Shown here piece after piece: positions 50,577-59,755 of a stretch of DNA of 64,000 nt (the first letter of the stretch is position 1; the number at the start of each line of letters is the position of its first letter). Source of the DNA: Pseudomonas sp. B20(2017) (lineage in GTDB: Bacteria; Pseudomonadota; Gammaproteobacteria; Pseudomonadales; Pseudomonadaceae); assembly GCF_002113125.1 (NCBI RefSeq), contig NZ_NEJP01000016.1:62001-126000 (forward strand). The letters are read 5' to 3'. Under the pieces are notes generated by a model that searched no databases, had not been told where the DNA came from, and worked only from the letters and a program-made list of their open reading frames with translations. A program made the position numbers and the translations under genes.

Positions 50577-50858
50577 TCAGAGGGACGGGTGCTTGTCGAG
50601 GGCTGCGTTTCGCAACGCGGCGATCACACAGGGTTCCAGCCGGCCTTCGGCAATCAGGATGTCGCGGTGCAGGCCGTCGACCACATCCGTCAGCTGGCGC
50701 TTGTCGCTCAATTGCGCCTGATTGAATTCGCGCTCCACCACGATCGCGCCGCTGCCGTTCTTCAAGGTCACCAGGCATTCGCCGTGGCGACCGCGAGGGG
50801 TCAACGTCACCTGATACGGGCTCAGAGCCTCACCGAGCAATAGACTGATACTTTCCAT
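50577..50858 (-). CDS. DUF3509 family protein
   Basis: A 93-residue protein that matches my recollection of the Pseudomonas DUF3509 family, of unknown function. Visible stretches are MESISLLLGEALSPYQVTLT, then VTLKNGSGAIVVEREFNQAQ and LTDVVDGLHRDILIAEGRLE. No signal or membrane segment is seen. The ATG at 50858 has GGAG seven bases upstream and is preferred to an in-frame GTG at 50870 that falls within that ribosome site. Confidence 0.75.
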   Translation of the reverse strand: MESISLLLGEALSPYQVTLTPRGRHGECLVTLKNGSGAIVVEREFNQAQLSDKRQLTDVVDGLHRDILIAEGRLEPCVIAALRNAALDKHPSL

Positions 50859-51022
50859 CTCGATCTCCACTCAATAGTCCGAAAACACAGTGTCTGGGGC
50901 GTGTTCACAGTAAATGACCACCGGCCCGAGAGGAAAGTTCTGCTCGTCGCCGGCCTCTCCCGGAGCGTCACCGGCCTATCGGAGCATGCATGGTGAAGAT
51001 GACAGAAAAATAACCATGGGGC

Positions 51023-51430
51023 TCAAGCGTCGACGGAATGCCGGGGGATGCTCATGTAGGTGTCCAGCAACGCCCTCATCAACACCGCCGAGACCGGCGT
51101 GTGAAGGCGGCCCAGCAAGGTGATCCGGTGCGCGCCCAGCAAGGTCTCCAATTCTTTCAGCAGGCTCGGTGCCGCGGCCCCCAGCAGAATCATCGCCCGC
51201 GCGCCCTGCCGGTCGGCCAGATGCCGGATCAGCGCCAGTCCGTCTCCGTTCTGCAACTGTGGATTGCACAGGGTGATATCAACGGCACCACGACGTTCCA
51301 GTGATCGTTTTGCCGAGCCCAGCGACGGCGCGGTCAGCACATCGTAGATACCGATGGCATTCAGCATCTGATGCAACGCCATCAGCTGGAACGGGTTGGG
51401 TTCGAGAATCAGAATCTTGAGCGAGCGCAT
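51023..51430 (-). CDS. Degenerate response-regulator receiver protein
   Basis: A 135-residue single receiver-like domain. It begins MRSLKILILEPNPFQLMALH, the usual receiver strand 1, but the acidic pocket is reduced to one Glu (LEPN rather than VDDH). The phospho-acceptor strand reads VDITLCNPQLQNGDGLALI, with Asn where Asp is expected. Strand 4 and 5 regions (AMILLGAAAPSLLKELETLL, HRITLLGRLHTPVSAVLM) fit the fold, although the conserved Lys is also absent. It therefore is probably not phosphorylated. It lies 118 bp downstream of a kinase-less BvgS-like sensor on the same strand, which suggests a decayed or repurposed two-component pair. Confidence 0.75.
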   Translation of the reverse strand: MRSLKILILEPNPFQLMALHQMLNAIGIYDVLTAPSLGSAKRSLERRGAVDITLCNPQLQNGDGLALIRHLADRQGARAMILLGAAAPSLLKELETLLGAHRITLLGRLHTPVSAVLMRALLDTYMSIPRHSVDA

Positions 51431-51548
51431 GGGACGACCTCTGGAGCGACAATCGCGGATTCACGCCGCAGTGGCTTGTCACTCTAGGGTGTTCGTCCTA
51501 AGCCTCCCATCAGAAAAGTAGCCGCGTTTTATAGGACTTTTCCCATCT

Positions 51549-52919
51549 TTAATGCAGACATCGACACCCGCTCTCCTTCCGCCGCTCGGTGATGTCCGTC
51601 CAGCCCCCGAGCAGGCCGCGCAGTTTTCCATCGACACTGTAAAACGGAACCGTCCATTGATAGATCTGACGGGGGCCGCTCTTGAACATCAGTTGCCGCT
51701 TGCTGAAGCGTGTTTTACGCGTCCCCAGCTGCGCCATGAATTCGTCATGCAGCATCAATGCCGTGGCCTGTGGCAGTGCATCGAATTCGAACAGCATCCG
51801 GCCCTGCACCTGCTCCAGTCGGACCGACAGCGCATCTTCATAACTGCGGTTGCACATGATCAACCGGCCCTGCAGATCGCGAACGAACACAGGGTCAGGC
51901 ATCGCATCGATCAATGCGTGTTGAAAGGCCAGTTGATCACCCAGGCCCTTTTCAGCCTCCCTGCGCTGTTTTATTTCGGTAGCGAGTCGACGACTCCATA
52001 GCAGCGAAAGCAGGCCTAACACCCCGAGTGCACCCATCCCCCAGCATCCCCACTCGATCAGCCGAGCGCGGAACGACGGTGCCGGCGCAGGTGAGACTCC
52101 GTCCAGCCACTTCAGGCGCATGGCACGCAGTTCGGCCGCCGAGAAAGCGCCCAAGGCTTTGTTGAGGATGCTCACAAGCTCGGGCAGCCCCTTGCGTACC
52201 GCCAGATGGTCGGCCTCCCACTTGCCCTCGACGAGACCACCGACCCTGAGCAGGCCGGAGGGAAACAGCTGCGCGCCGATCTCGTTTTCGATGGTGGCGT
52301 AAGCCTCGCCACTTTCGACCAGCGCCCGAGCCTCGGCATAGGTCTTGACCGAACGGATCTCGATCGACGGGTAGTCGCGTCGAATGCTGTCCTCCAGCGC
52401 GTGCCTGGCCGGCAGCACCAGTACCCGTTTGGCCAGCATTTCGAGCGACTGTATTGCCGGCTCGCCCGAATGACCGACGAACACCCACCCGGCACCGCCA
52501 AACGCGTGACTGAACTCCAGAAACGCCTTGCGCTCGTCGTTCATTGCCAACGTCGTGCTGATGTCGGCCACGCCACTCTGGAGCCGTTCAAGCATGTGGT
52601 CGGTGGAAAACGATTCCTGATGGACGAACTGCAATCCGGTCATGGCGCTGATGTGCTTGAGTACATCGTTGTTCAAGCCGGTCCACTGGCCATGCTCGTC
52701 CTGAAACAGATACAACGGGTACTGCACCGAGGCGACGGTCACCCGTGGGTTATCTCGAATCCACTGACGCTCATGCTCATTCAGCTCGATGGGCTGAACC
52801 GCCTCCAGCGCATCGGAATGCTTCGTCAGATGGGCTGCTTCGATCCACTGCGACAACCCGAAACATCCCAATAAAAACAACCAGCACAGCGCTGGTTTCA
52901 ATCCTGAAAAAAACCGCAT
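51549..52919 (-). CDS. BvgS-like sensor lacking kinase domains (substrate-binding domain, TM, PAS)
   Basis: A 456-residue membrane sensor fragment. MRFFSGLKPALCWLFLLGCF is a signal or membrane segment. The periplasmic part is one bacterial extracellular solute-binding family 3 (Venus-flytrap) domain (VQYPLYLFQDEHGQWTGLNN near 67), then a membrane span (GCWGMGALGVLGLLSLLWS near 298) and a PAS domain (HALIDAMPDPVFVRDLQGRL near 340). It ends GGWTDITERRKESGCRCLH, exactly where a BvgS-type histidine kinase would begin. Receiver and Hpt domains are absent too. Full BvgS proteins exceed 1,000 residues and carry two flytrap domains. The ATG at 52919 has AAGGA seven bases upstream and is preferred to the one at 52937. 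Confidence 0.8.
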   Translation of the reverse strand: MRFFSGLKPALCWLFLLGCFGLSQWIEAAHLTKHSDALEAVQPIELNEHERQWIRDNPRVTVASVQYPLYLFQDEHGQWTGLNNDVLKHISAMTGLQFVHQESFSTDHMLERLQSGVADISTTLAMNDERKAFLEFSHAFGGAGWVFVGHSGEPAIQSLEMLAKRVLVLPARHALEDSIRRDYPSIEIRSVKTYAEARALVESGEAYATIENEIGAQLFPSGLLRVGGLVEGKWEADHLAVRKGLPELVSILNKALGAFSAAELRAMRLKWLDGVSPAPAPSFRARLIEWGCWGMGALGVLGLLSLLWSRRLATEIKQRREAEKGLGDQLAFQHALIDAMPDPVFVRDLQGRLIMCNRSYEDALSVRLEQVQGRMLFEFDALPQATALMLHDEFMAQLGTRKTRFSKRQLMFKSGPRQIYQWTVPFYSVDGKLRGLLGGWTDITERRKESGCRCLH

Positions 52920-52993
52920 TGCCACATCCTTCGTCATCGACTCGCCCGTCCTTGGTGGGCGAAACGCGCGCAGTGTGGCATGCAAAAACAAGA

Positions 52994-53015
52994 AAGCCCG
53001 TCAGGAGACGGGCTT
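52994..53015 (-). terminator. Terminator after thrC
   Basis: AAGCCCGTC at 52994-53002 pairs with GACGGGCTT at 53007-53015, 24 bp past the thrC stop. The minus-strand continuation is TCTTGTTTTTGC, a U-rich tail. Confidence 0.85.
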
Positions 53016-53038
53016 CAAAATGTGACAGCTTTGCGGGC

Positions 53039-54448
53039 TTAAAGAGGCTTACCGCGGTTGCCATGCTGGCTGACAAAGGCTTGCACGGCTTTGAGCTCGT
53101 TCGCCAGCACAGTGCAGCGCTCTTCTCTCTCAAACAAATCAGAAAGATGTGCAGGTAGTTCGAGAGCTTTTCCTACACCAGCTTTCTCCACCGCGTCCGG
53201 GAACTTGACCGGATGCGCCGTGCCCAGAATCACCATCGGGATATCCAGGCTGCGACGGCACTCGCGAGCGGCTTTCACGCCGATGGCGGTGTGTGGGTCC
53301 AGCACTTCACCGGTCTGCTCGTAGACTTCGGCGATGGTTTCGCAGGTTTGCGCATCGTCCACAGCCAGCGAGTCGAACAGTTTGCGGGCCTCGGTCCAGC
53401 GTTCCTGTTCAACGCTGAAACCACCGCCCTGCTTGAACGAATCCATTAGCCCGGCAATCGCCGCGCCGTTGCGACCGTGCAGGTCGAACAGCAGACGTTC
53501 GAAGTTCGACGAGACCATGATGTCCATCGACGGCGACAGCGTGGCGTGCAGGGTTTCCTTGACGTACTGGTTGCCGCTCATGAAGCGGTGCAGGATGTCG
53601 TTGCGGTTGGTGGCGACGACCAACTGGTTGATCGGCAGGCCCATGTTGCGCGCCAGGTAGCCGGCGAAGATATCGCCGAAGTTGCCGGTCGGCACCGAGA
53701 ACGACACCGAACGCGCCGGGCCGCCCAGTTGCAGGGCCGCGTGGAAGTAGTAAACGATCTGAGCCATGATCCGCGCCCAGTTGATCGAGTTCACTGCCAC
53801 CAGGCGGGTGCCCTTGAGGAAGCTCTGGTCGGCGAAGCTGGCCTTGACCATTTCCTGGCAGTCATCGAAGTTGCCTTCGATCGCGATGTTGTGGATGTTC
53901 TCACCGAGGATGGTGGTCATCTGCCGACGCTGCACTTCGGACACACGGTTGTGCGGGTGCAGGATGAAGATGTCGACGTTTTCGCAGTGCTTGCAGCCTT
54001 CAATGGCGGCCGAGCCGGTGTCACCGGAGGTGGCGCCGACGATGACAACGCGCTCGCCGCGCTTTTCCAGCACGTAGTCGAGCAAACGACCGAGCAGTTG
54101 CAGGGCGAAGTCCTTGAACGCCAGGGTCGGGCCGTGGAACAGCTCCAGCACCCACTCGTTGCCGTTCAGCTGACGCAGCGGCGCAACGGCGTTGTGGGCG
54201 AACACACCGTAGGTTTCTTCAAGAATCTTTTTGAAATCGGCGTCCGGAATGCTGCCGGTGACGAACGGGCGCATGACGCGGAAGGCCAGCTCGTGATACG
54301 GCAGGCCGGCCCAGGAAGCGATTTCTTCCTGGGTGAAACGTGGCAGGTTTTCCGGGACGTACAGACCGCCGTCGGTCGCGAGACCGGCCAGCAGGACGTC
54401 TTCGAAATTCAGGGCCGGTGCCTGGCCGCGGGTACTGATGTAACGCAT
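53039..54448 (-). CDS. thrC: Threonine synthase
   Basis: PLP enzyme converting O-phosphohomoserine to threonine, the last step of threonine synthesis; 469 residues of the long class. The N-terminus MRYISTRGQAPALNFEDVLL is family-typical. The PLP-binding Lys is in HGPTLAFKDFALQLLGRLLD near 113, with the phosphate-binding GATSGDTGSAAIEG near 147. It lies 66 bp downstream of hom on the same strand, the conserved hom-thrC operon. The ATG at 54448 is chosen over a start four codons upstream because MRYIST is the family start. Confidence 0.96.
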   Translation of the reverse strand: MRYISTRGQAPALNFEDVLLAGLATDGGLYVPENLPRFTQEEIASWAGLPYHELAFRVMRPFVTGSIPDADFKKILEETYGVFAHNAVAPLRQLNGNEWVLELFHGPTLAFKDFALQLLGRLLDYVLEKRGERVVIVGATSGDTGSAAIEGCKHCENVDIFILHPHNRVSEVQRRQMTTILGENIHNIAIEGNFDDCQEMVKASFADQSFLKGTRLVAVNSINWARIMAQIVYYFHAALQLGGPARSVSFSVPTGNFGDIFAGYLARNMGLPINQLVVATNRNDILHRFMSGNQYVKETLHATLSPSMDIMVSSNFERLLFDLHGRNGAAIAGLMDSFKQGGGFSVEQERWTEARKLFDSLAVDDAQTCETIAEVYEQTGEVLDPHTAIGVKAARECRRSLDIPMVILGTAHPVKFPDAVEKAGVGKALELPAHLSDLFEREERCTVLANELKAVQAFVSQHGNRGKPL

Positions 54449-54514
54449 GACTGACTCCAATGGACAGTGTTCACGACACCGGCCCCGCTGGCGGGACCGG
54501 TGGAGGAGATCGGC

Positions 54515-55819
54515 TTAGTTCAAGTGCTCGACGCGGATCCGCACAACCGGACCGACCACGCCCGCCAGCGCTTCGAGGGCGGCGATCGCATCGTTGATGT
54601 GCTGTTCCAGCACGCGATGGGTCAGCAGGATCATCGGCACCAGGCCGTCGTGTTCCTCGACTTCCTTCTGCATGATCGACTCGATGTTGATGCCGCGCTC
54701 CGAAAGGATGCTCGCCACCTGAGCGAGTACGCCCGGATGGTCCTTGGCCTGGATGCGCAGGTAGTAGGCGCTTTCGCAGGCTTCGATCGGCAGGATCGGG
54801 TGGGCCGACAGCGAGTCCGGCTGGAAGGCCAGGTGCGGCACGCGGTTTTCCGGATCGGAGGTCATGGCGCGAACCACATCCACCAGATCCGCGATCACCG
54901 ACGAAGCGGTCGGCTCCATGCCGGCACCGGCGCCGTAGAACAGGGTCGAACCGGCAGCGTCACCGTTGACCATCACCGCGTTCATCACGCCGTTGACGTT
55001 GGCGATCAGACGATCGGCCGGGATCAGCGTCGGGTGTACGCGCAACTCGATACCGGCGGCGGTGCTGCGTGCCACGCCCAGGTGCTTGATGCGGTAGCCC
55101 AGCGCTTCGGCGTAGTTCACGTCGGCGGTGGTCAGCTTGGTGATGCCCTCGGTGTAAGCCTTGTCGAACTGCAGCGGAATACCGAATGCGATCGACGCCA
55201 GGATCGTCAGCTTGTGCGCGGCGTCGATGCCTTCGACGTCGAAGGTCGGATCGGCTTCGGCGTAACCCAGCGCTTGCGCCTCGGCCAGCACGTCTTCGAA
55301 GGTGCGACCCTTCTCGCGCATTTCGGTGAGGATGAAGTTGCCGGTGCCGTTGATGATCCCGGCGACCCAGTTGATACGGTTGGCGGACAGCCCTTCACGG
55401 ATCGCCTTGATCACCGGAATGCCGCCGGCTACCGCCGCTTCGAATGCCACGATCACGCCTTTCTCGCGTGCCTTGGCGAAAATTTCATTACCGTGAACGG
55501 CAATCAGAGCCTTGTTCGCGGTGACCACATGCTTGCCATTCTCGATGGCCTTGAGTACCAGCTCGCGGGCAACGGTATAGCCGCCCATCAGCTCTATGAC
55601 GATGTCGATCTCAGGGTTCGTGGCCACTTCGAAGACATCGTTGGTAATCGCAATACCGGTCGTCTGGAACTGAGGCTTTGGCGTGCGCATGGCAATTTGT
55701 GCCACTTCGATTCCACGCCCGGCACGACGAGCAATTTCCTCGGCGTTGCGCTGAAGTACGTTGAAGGTTCCGCCACCGACGGTCCCTAACCCACAGATGC
55801 CTACTTTGACCGGTTTCAC
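54515..55819 (-). CDS. hom: Homoserine dehydrogenase
   Basis: NAD(P)-dependent reduction of aspartate semialdehyde to homoserine, the branch point to threonine and methionine; 434 residues. The nucleotide-binding motif GICGLGTVGGGTFNVL is at the N-terminus, followed by ANKALIAVHGNEIFAKARE near 100 and the substrate segment GYAEADPTFDVEGIDAAHKL near 195. A C-terminal ACT domain (AKDHPGVLAQVASILSERG) should give threonine feedback. The start is a GTG at 55819, with GGGAG seven bases upstream; no ATG fits. It is followed by thrC. Confidence 0.95.
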   Translation of the reverse strand: MKPVKVGICGLGTVGGGTFNVLQRNAEEIARRAGRGIEVAQIAMRTPKPQFQTTGIAITNDVFEVATNPEIDIVIELMGGYTVARELVLKAIENGKHVVTANKALIAVHGNEIFAKAREKGVIVAFEAAVAGGIPVIKAIREGLSANRINWVAGIINGTGNFILTEMREKGRTFEDVLAEAQALGYAEADPTFDVEGIDAAHKLTILASIAFGIPLQFDKAYTEGITKLTTADVNYAEALGYRIKHLGVARSTAAGIELRVHPTLIPADRLIANVNGVMNAVMVNGDAAGSTLFYGAGAGMEPTASSVIADLVDVVRAMTSDPENRVPHLAFQPDSLSAHPILPIEACESAYYLRIQAKDHPGVLAQVASILSERGINIESIMQKEVEEHDGLVPMILLTHRVLEQHINDAIAALEALAGVVGPVVRIRVEHLN

Positions 55820-55951
55820 TGTGAACTCCCCATAAAACGGCCGACACGAGGCCGGCCGTGAAAACAACCGCAGGTTCGCGGCTCTCTATTGATGGCCCGG
55901 CTATCCAGCCGCCGGACCACGCTCGTCAACGCCTGAGCGTGACGATGCGAA

Positions 55952-56683
55952 TTACTTCGCGCCCAGCGCCAGTTTGGCGACTTGTGGCGCAGGCTGGTAG
56001 CCCGGAATGACTTGTCCGTCAGCCAAAACGATGGCCGGCGTGCCGTTCACGCCAATCGACTGACCGAGGGCGAACTGTTTGGAAACCGGGTTCTCGCACT
56101 TGGCGGCCTTGATTTCCTTGCCATCGACCATTTTGTCCATGGCGGCTTTCTTGTCCTTCGAGCACCACACGGCTTGCAGCTGTTCGTCACCCGGCGATCC
56201 CAGGCCCTGACGCGGGAACGCCACGTAACGCACTTCGATGCCGCGCTTGTTCAGCTCAGGCACTTCGGCGTGCAGCTTGTGGCAGTACGGGCACGTGGTG
56301 TCGGTGAAAACGGTGATGTGCGACTTGGTTTCGCCCACAGCCGGGTAAACCACGGTCTCGGCCACCGGGATTGCATTGATCAGTTTGGAAATGCCCAGGC
56401 GCTCGGTCTTCTCGGTCAGGTTGACCGGTTTGCCGTCCTTGAGCTGGAACATGTAGCCCTGAACGATGTACTGGCCGTCGGCGCTGGCGTAGAGCACGCG
56501 GCTGCCCTTGAGCTTGACTTCGTACAGGCCCGGCAGCGGGCTGGCGGTGATGGTGTCCACCGGCACGTCGAGCTGGAGGTTTTCCAGGCTTTGGCGAATC
56601 GCTTTGTCGGCCGCGTCATCGGCGACGGCAAAGGTGCTGACCAACGCAATGGCTGCGGCGGCGAAAATCTGGGTCAGACGCAT
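55952..56683 (-). CDS. dsbC: Thiol:disulfide interchange protein DsbC
   Basis: Periplasmic disulfide isomerase of 243 residues that repairs wrong disulfides. A signal peptide (MRLTQIFAAAAIALVSTFAV, cut near AVA-DD) is followed by the dimerisation domain (residues 25-80) and a thioredoxin-fold domain. The active site CPYC is in TVFTDTTCPYCHKLHAEV near 122, and the cis-Pro loop in VNGTPAIVLADGQ near 216. A second Cys pair (AVWCSKDKKA, AAKCENPVS) is the structural disulfide of DsbC. It lies between xerD and hom on the same strand, as in other pseudomonads. Confidence 0.95.
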   Translation of the reverse strand: MRLTQIFAAAAIALVSTFAVADDAADKAIRQSLENLQLDVPVDTITASPLPGLYEVKLKGSRVLYASADGQYIVQGYMFQLKDGKPVNLTEKTERLGISKLINAIPVAETVVYPAVGETKSHITVFTDTTCPYCHKLHAEVPELNKRGIEVRYVAFPRQGLGSPGDEQLQAVWCSKDKKAAMDKMVDGKEIKAAKCENPVSKQFALGQSIGVNGTPAIVLADGQVIPGYQPAPQVAKLALGAK

Positions 56684-56826
56684 GAGAACTCCTGAAGGCG
56701 GACAAATGGAACGATCAGAACGCCCGTGCCGGAACACCGGGTCATAACCGCCCATCGTGCAAACCGGCAAAGCCTACCACATAAGGCTCCCGTGGCCGAA
56801 TGCGCCTGTCGCAAGACAAATGGCGC

Positions 56827-57723
56827 TCAGCCGCGCGGGTGATGTTTGGCATGCAGATCCTGCAAACGTGCCCGGGCGACGTGGGTGTAGATCTGCGTGG
56901 TCGACAGGTCGCTGTGGCCCAACAGCATCTGCACCACCCGCAAGTCGGCGCCATGGTTGAGCAGGTGTGTGGCAAACGCGTGACGCAAGGTGTGCGGCGA
57001 CAACGACTTGCCGATCCCGGCGACCTTGGCCTGATGCTTGATGCGGTGCCAGAAGGTCTGGCGGGTCATCTGTTCGCCGCGCTGACTGGGGAACAGCACA
57101 TCGCTGGGGCGCCCGCCCAACAATTCGCCACGACCGTCGCGCAGGTAGCGCTCGACCCAGACGATCGCCTCCTCGCCCATCGGTACAAGGCGCTCTTTAC
57201 TGCCCTTGCCCATCACCCGCAGCACGCCCTGACGCAGGTTGACCTGCTCCAGAGTCAGGCTGATCAGCTCTGTGACACGCAGACCACAGGCATACAAGAC
57301 TTCGAGCATGGCGCGGTCGCGCTGGCCGATGGCTTCACTCAGATCCGGTGCCTTCAGCAGCGCTTCAACATCGGCTTCCGACAGGGATTTGGGCAATGGC
57401 CGACCGAGTTGCGGCATATCGACGCGCAAGGTCGGATCGACCGAAATCAGTTTTTCCCGCAGCAGGTAGCGATAAAAGCCACGTACCCCGGAGAGAAATC
57501 GCGCAGTGGAACGAGGTTTGTAGTTCTGTTCCAGACGCCAGGCCAGGTGATCGAGGATCAGTTCGCGACCGGCATTGATCAGTTCGAGACCTTTGTCCTG
57601 CAACCAGCCGTTGAACAGCGCGAGATCGCTGCGATAGGCGTCGCGGGTGTTGTCGGAGAGACCTTTTTCCAGCCAGAGGGCGTCGAGAAACTGGTCGATC
57701 AGTGGGTGGTCGATGGCAGGCAT
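56827..57723 (-). CDS. xerD: Site-specific tyrosine recombinase XerD
   Basis: Works with XerC at dif to resolve chromosome dimers at division; 298 residues, the standard length. The N-terminal SAM-like DNA-binding domain (LIDQFLDALWLEKGLSDNTR) precedes the catalytic domain. The six-residue active site is present: Arg in YACGLRVTELISL, Lys in RVMGKGSKERLVPM, His and Arg in LSPHTLRHAFATHLLNHG, His in LGHSDLSTTQIYTHV and the Tyr nucleophile in that same stretch. It lies upstream of dsbC, the conserved order. Confidence 0.96.
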   Translation of the reverse strand: MPAIDHPLIDQFLDALWLEKGLSDNTRDAYRSDLALFNGWLQDKGLELINAGRELILDHLAWRLEQNYKPRSTARFLSGVRGFYRYLLREKLISVDPTLRVDMPQLGRPLPKSLSEADVEALLKAPDLSEAIGQRDRAMLEVLYACGLRVTELISLTLEQVNLRQGVLRVMGKGSKERLVPMGEEAIVWVERYLRDGRGELLGGRPSDVLFPSQRGEQMTRQTFWHRIKHQAKVAGIGKSLSPHTLRHAFATHLLNHGADLRVVQMLLGHSDLSTTQIYTHVARARLQDLHAKHHPRG

Positions 57724-57829
57724 GGGCGCTCAAGTCACGCAGGCTTGGCCTGCGCGCAAATAAAGAGTGAACGGTTGAAATGGCCGCTAGTCTTTCATAG
57801 CCCGCTATTTCAAGGAACAGGGAGCTTCA

Positions 57830-59638
57830 ATGAACGAGCAGCAAATTCTGTTGGCTTTCGGTGGTATCGGTGCCGCCGCACTGGGCTGCCAATGGCTCGC
57901 CTGGCGCCTGAAGCTGCCGGCGATTCTGTTTCTGCTGCTGACCGGGATTCTGGCGGGTCCGGTACTGGGCTGGCTCGACCCGCAGGAAATGTTCGGTCCG
58001 CTGCTGATGCCATTGGTGTCGCTGGCCGTGGCGCTGATTCTGTTTGAAGGCAGCCTGACCCTGCATCTGTCGGAATGGCGGGAGGTCGGCAGCGTCGTGC
58101 ATCGCCTGGTCACAATCGGAGCGCTCTCGACCTGGGTAGTGATTGCGGTCGCGACCCACTGGCTGCTGGGCTTTGACTGGCTGCTGGCGATCCTGTTCGG
58201 CAGCTTGACCCTGGTCACCGGGCCGACCGTGATCGTGCCGATGCTGCGCGTGGTGCGGCCGAAGGCTTCAATCGCCAACATCCTGCGCTGGGAAGGGATC
58301 GTGATCGACCCGATCGGCGCACTGCTCGCGGTGGTGGTCTACAGCTTCATCATCGCCCGGGCCGAAGGCCATGGCCTGGAACAGAGCCTGTTGACGTTTG
58401 GCGGGGTGATTGTCTGCGGCAGCGTGTTCGGCATTGCCGGTGGCTGGCTGCTCGGCACGATCATCCGGCGCCAATGGCTGCCGGAGTATTTGCACAATCT
58501 GGCATCGCTCGCCGCGGTGCTGGGGATATTCATCGCTGCCAACCAGACCATGCACGAGTCCGGGCTGCTGGCGGTGACGCTGATGGGCATGTGGCTGGCA
58601 AACATGAAGGGCGTGGATGTGCGGCACATCCTGCACTTCAAGGAAAACCTCAGCGTGCTGCTGATTTCCGGGTTGTTCATTTTGCTGGCGGCGCGACTGG
58701 ACCTGAACGCGTTGATCGGTCTCGGGCCGCTGGTGCTAATTCTGTTGCTGGTGATTCAACTGATCGCCCGGCCGTTGAACGTGGCGTTGAGTACCGCTGG
58801 TTCGAGTCTGAGTTGGCGTGAGCGTGCACTGTTGAGCTGGATTGCTCCACGCGGGATCGTCGCGGCGGCGGTTTCGGCGATCTTTGCGATTCGCCTGGAT
58901 GAAGCGGGTCATGAAGGCGCGCTGTTGCTGGTGCCGCTGACTTTCGCCGTGATTATCGGCACAGTCGTGCTGCAAAGTGCGACTGCCCGGCCATTGGCGC
59001 GCCTGTTGAAGGTTGCGGAGCCTGCGCCCAGCGGCTTCCTTATCGTCGGGGCGAACGGGCCTGCGCGCCTGCTCGGCAAGTCGCTGCAGCAGTTAGGCAG
59101 CCGGGTGCTGCTGACTGATTCGAGCTGGGAAAACATCCGCGCGGCGCGCATGGAGGGTTTGCCGACCTACTTCGGCAATCCGGCCTCGCAGCATGCCGAC
59201 GCGCATCTGGATCTGGTCGGACTGGGGCATTTGCTGGCGCTGTCACCGTCCGGCGAACTCAATACCCTGGCAGCCATGCGCTTTCGTCATGACTTTGGCC
59301 ATCAACGCCTGTTCGGGCTCGCCAGTGGGCAGGAGAGCCGCCGCAGCGACAAGCACCGCGCCAGCCTTGAACATCGCGGCAATCAACTGGGGAGCGAGGC
59401 GCTGACTTACGCCAGGCTCGCCAGCCAATTGGGTCAGGGCGCGGATCTGTACAGCACGACGCTGACTGACGGATTTGGCTGGGACGATTACCGTGCATTA
59501 CATGGCAACCGCGCGACACTGCTGTTCATGCGCGATGACAGCGGCTGGGTGCATGTGGTGTCGCCGGAAACCGTGCTGAAGCCGGGGCCGGGGTGGACGT
59601 TGCTGGCGCTGATTCAGCCGGAGGATGTCAGCGCCTGA
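57830..59638 (+). CDS. Cation:proton antiporter (CPA1 type) with C-terminal nucleotide-binding domain
   Basis: A 602-residue inner-membrane Na+ or K+/H+ antiporter. About 12 hydrophobic segments fill residues 1-390, for example LPAILFLLLTGILAGPVLGW near 28 and LAVALILFEGSLTLHLSEWR near 64. The conserved antiporter region with TGPTVIVPMLRVVRPKASIA near 130 is present. The C-terminal 180 residues resemble a TrkA-N/RCK domain (GFLIVGANGPARLLGKSLQQ, near 401), which usually binds nucleotide and gates transport. It is divergent from xerD. GGGAG precedes the ATG. The transported ion cannot be told from the sequence. Confidence 0.92.
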   Translation: MNEQQILLAFGGIGAAALGCQWLAWRLKLPAILFLLLTGILAGPVLGWLDPQEMFGPLLMPLVSLAVALILFEGSLTLHLSEWREVGSVVHRLVTIGALSTWVVIAVATHWLLGFDWLLAILFGSLTLVTGPTVIVPMLRVVRPKASIANILRWEGIVIDPIGALLAVVVYSFIIARAEGHGLEQSLLTFGGVIVCGSVFGIAGGWLLGTIIRRQWLPEYLHNLASLAAVLGIFIAANQTMHESGLLAVTLMGMWLANMKGVDVRHILHFKENLSVLLISGLFILLAARLDLNALIGLGPLVLILLLVIQLIARPLNVALSTAGSSLSWRERALLSWIAPRGIVAAAVSAIFAIRLDEAGHEGALLLVPLTFAVIIGTVVLQSATARPLARLLKVAEPAPSGFLIVGANGPARLLGKSLQQLGSRVLLTDSSWENIRAARMEGLPTYFGNPASQHADAHLDLVGLGHLLALSPSGELNTLAAMRFRHDFGHQRLFGLASGQESRRSDKHRASLEHRGNQLGSEALTYARLASQLGQGADLYSTTLTDGFGWDDYRALHGNRATLLFMRDDSGWVHVVSPETVLKPGPGWTLLALIQPEDVSA

Positions 59639-59646
59639 CAGACCGG

Positions 59647-59736
59647 ATCGCGGGCAAGCCCGCTCCCACAGTGTCCCTGTCGAACTCAATATCAGCGAAC
59701 AACACAAAACCTGTGGGAGCGGGCTTGCCCGCGAAT
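59647..59736. repeat. REPIN (GGGCTTGCCC variant)
   Basis: Inverted arms GCGGGCAAGCCCGCTCCCAC (from 59650) and GTGGGAGCGGGCTTGCCCGC (59713-59732) lie between the convergent antiporter and thioesterase genes. This is a third arm variant; again both arms carry matched changes. Confidence 0.9.
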
Positions 59737-59755
59737 GCCGCGCCTCGGTGCCGGA

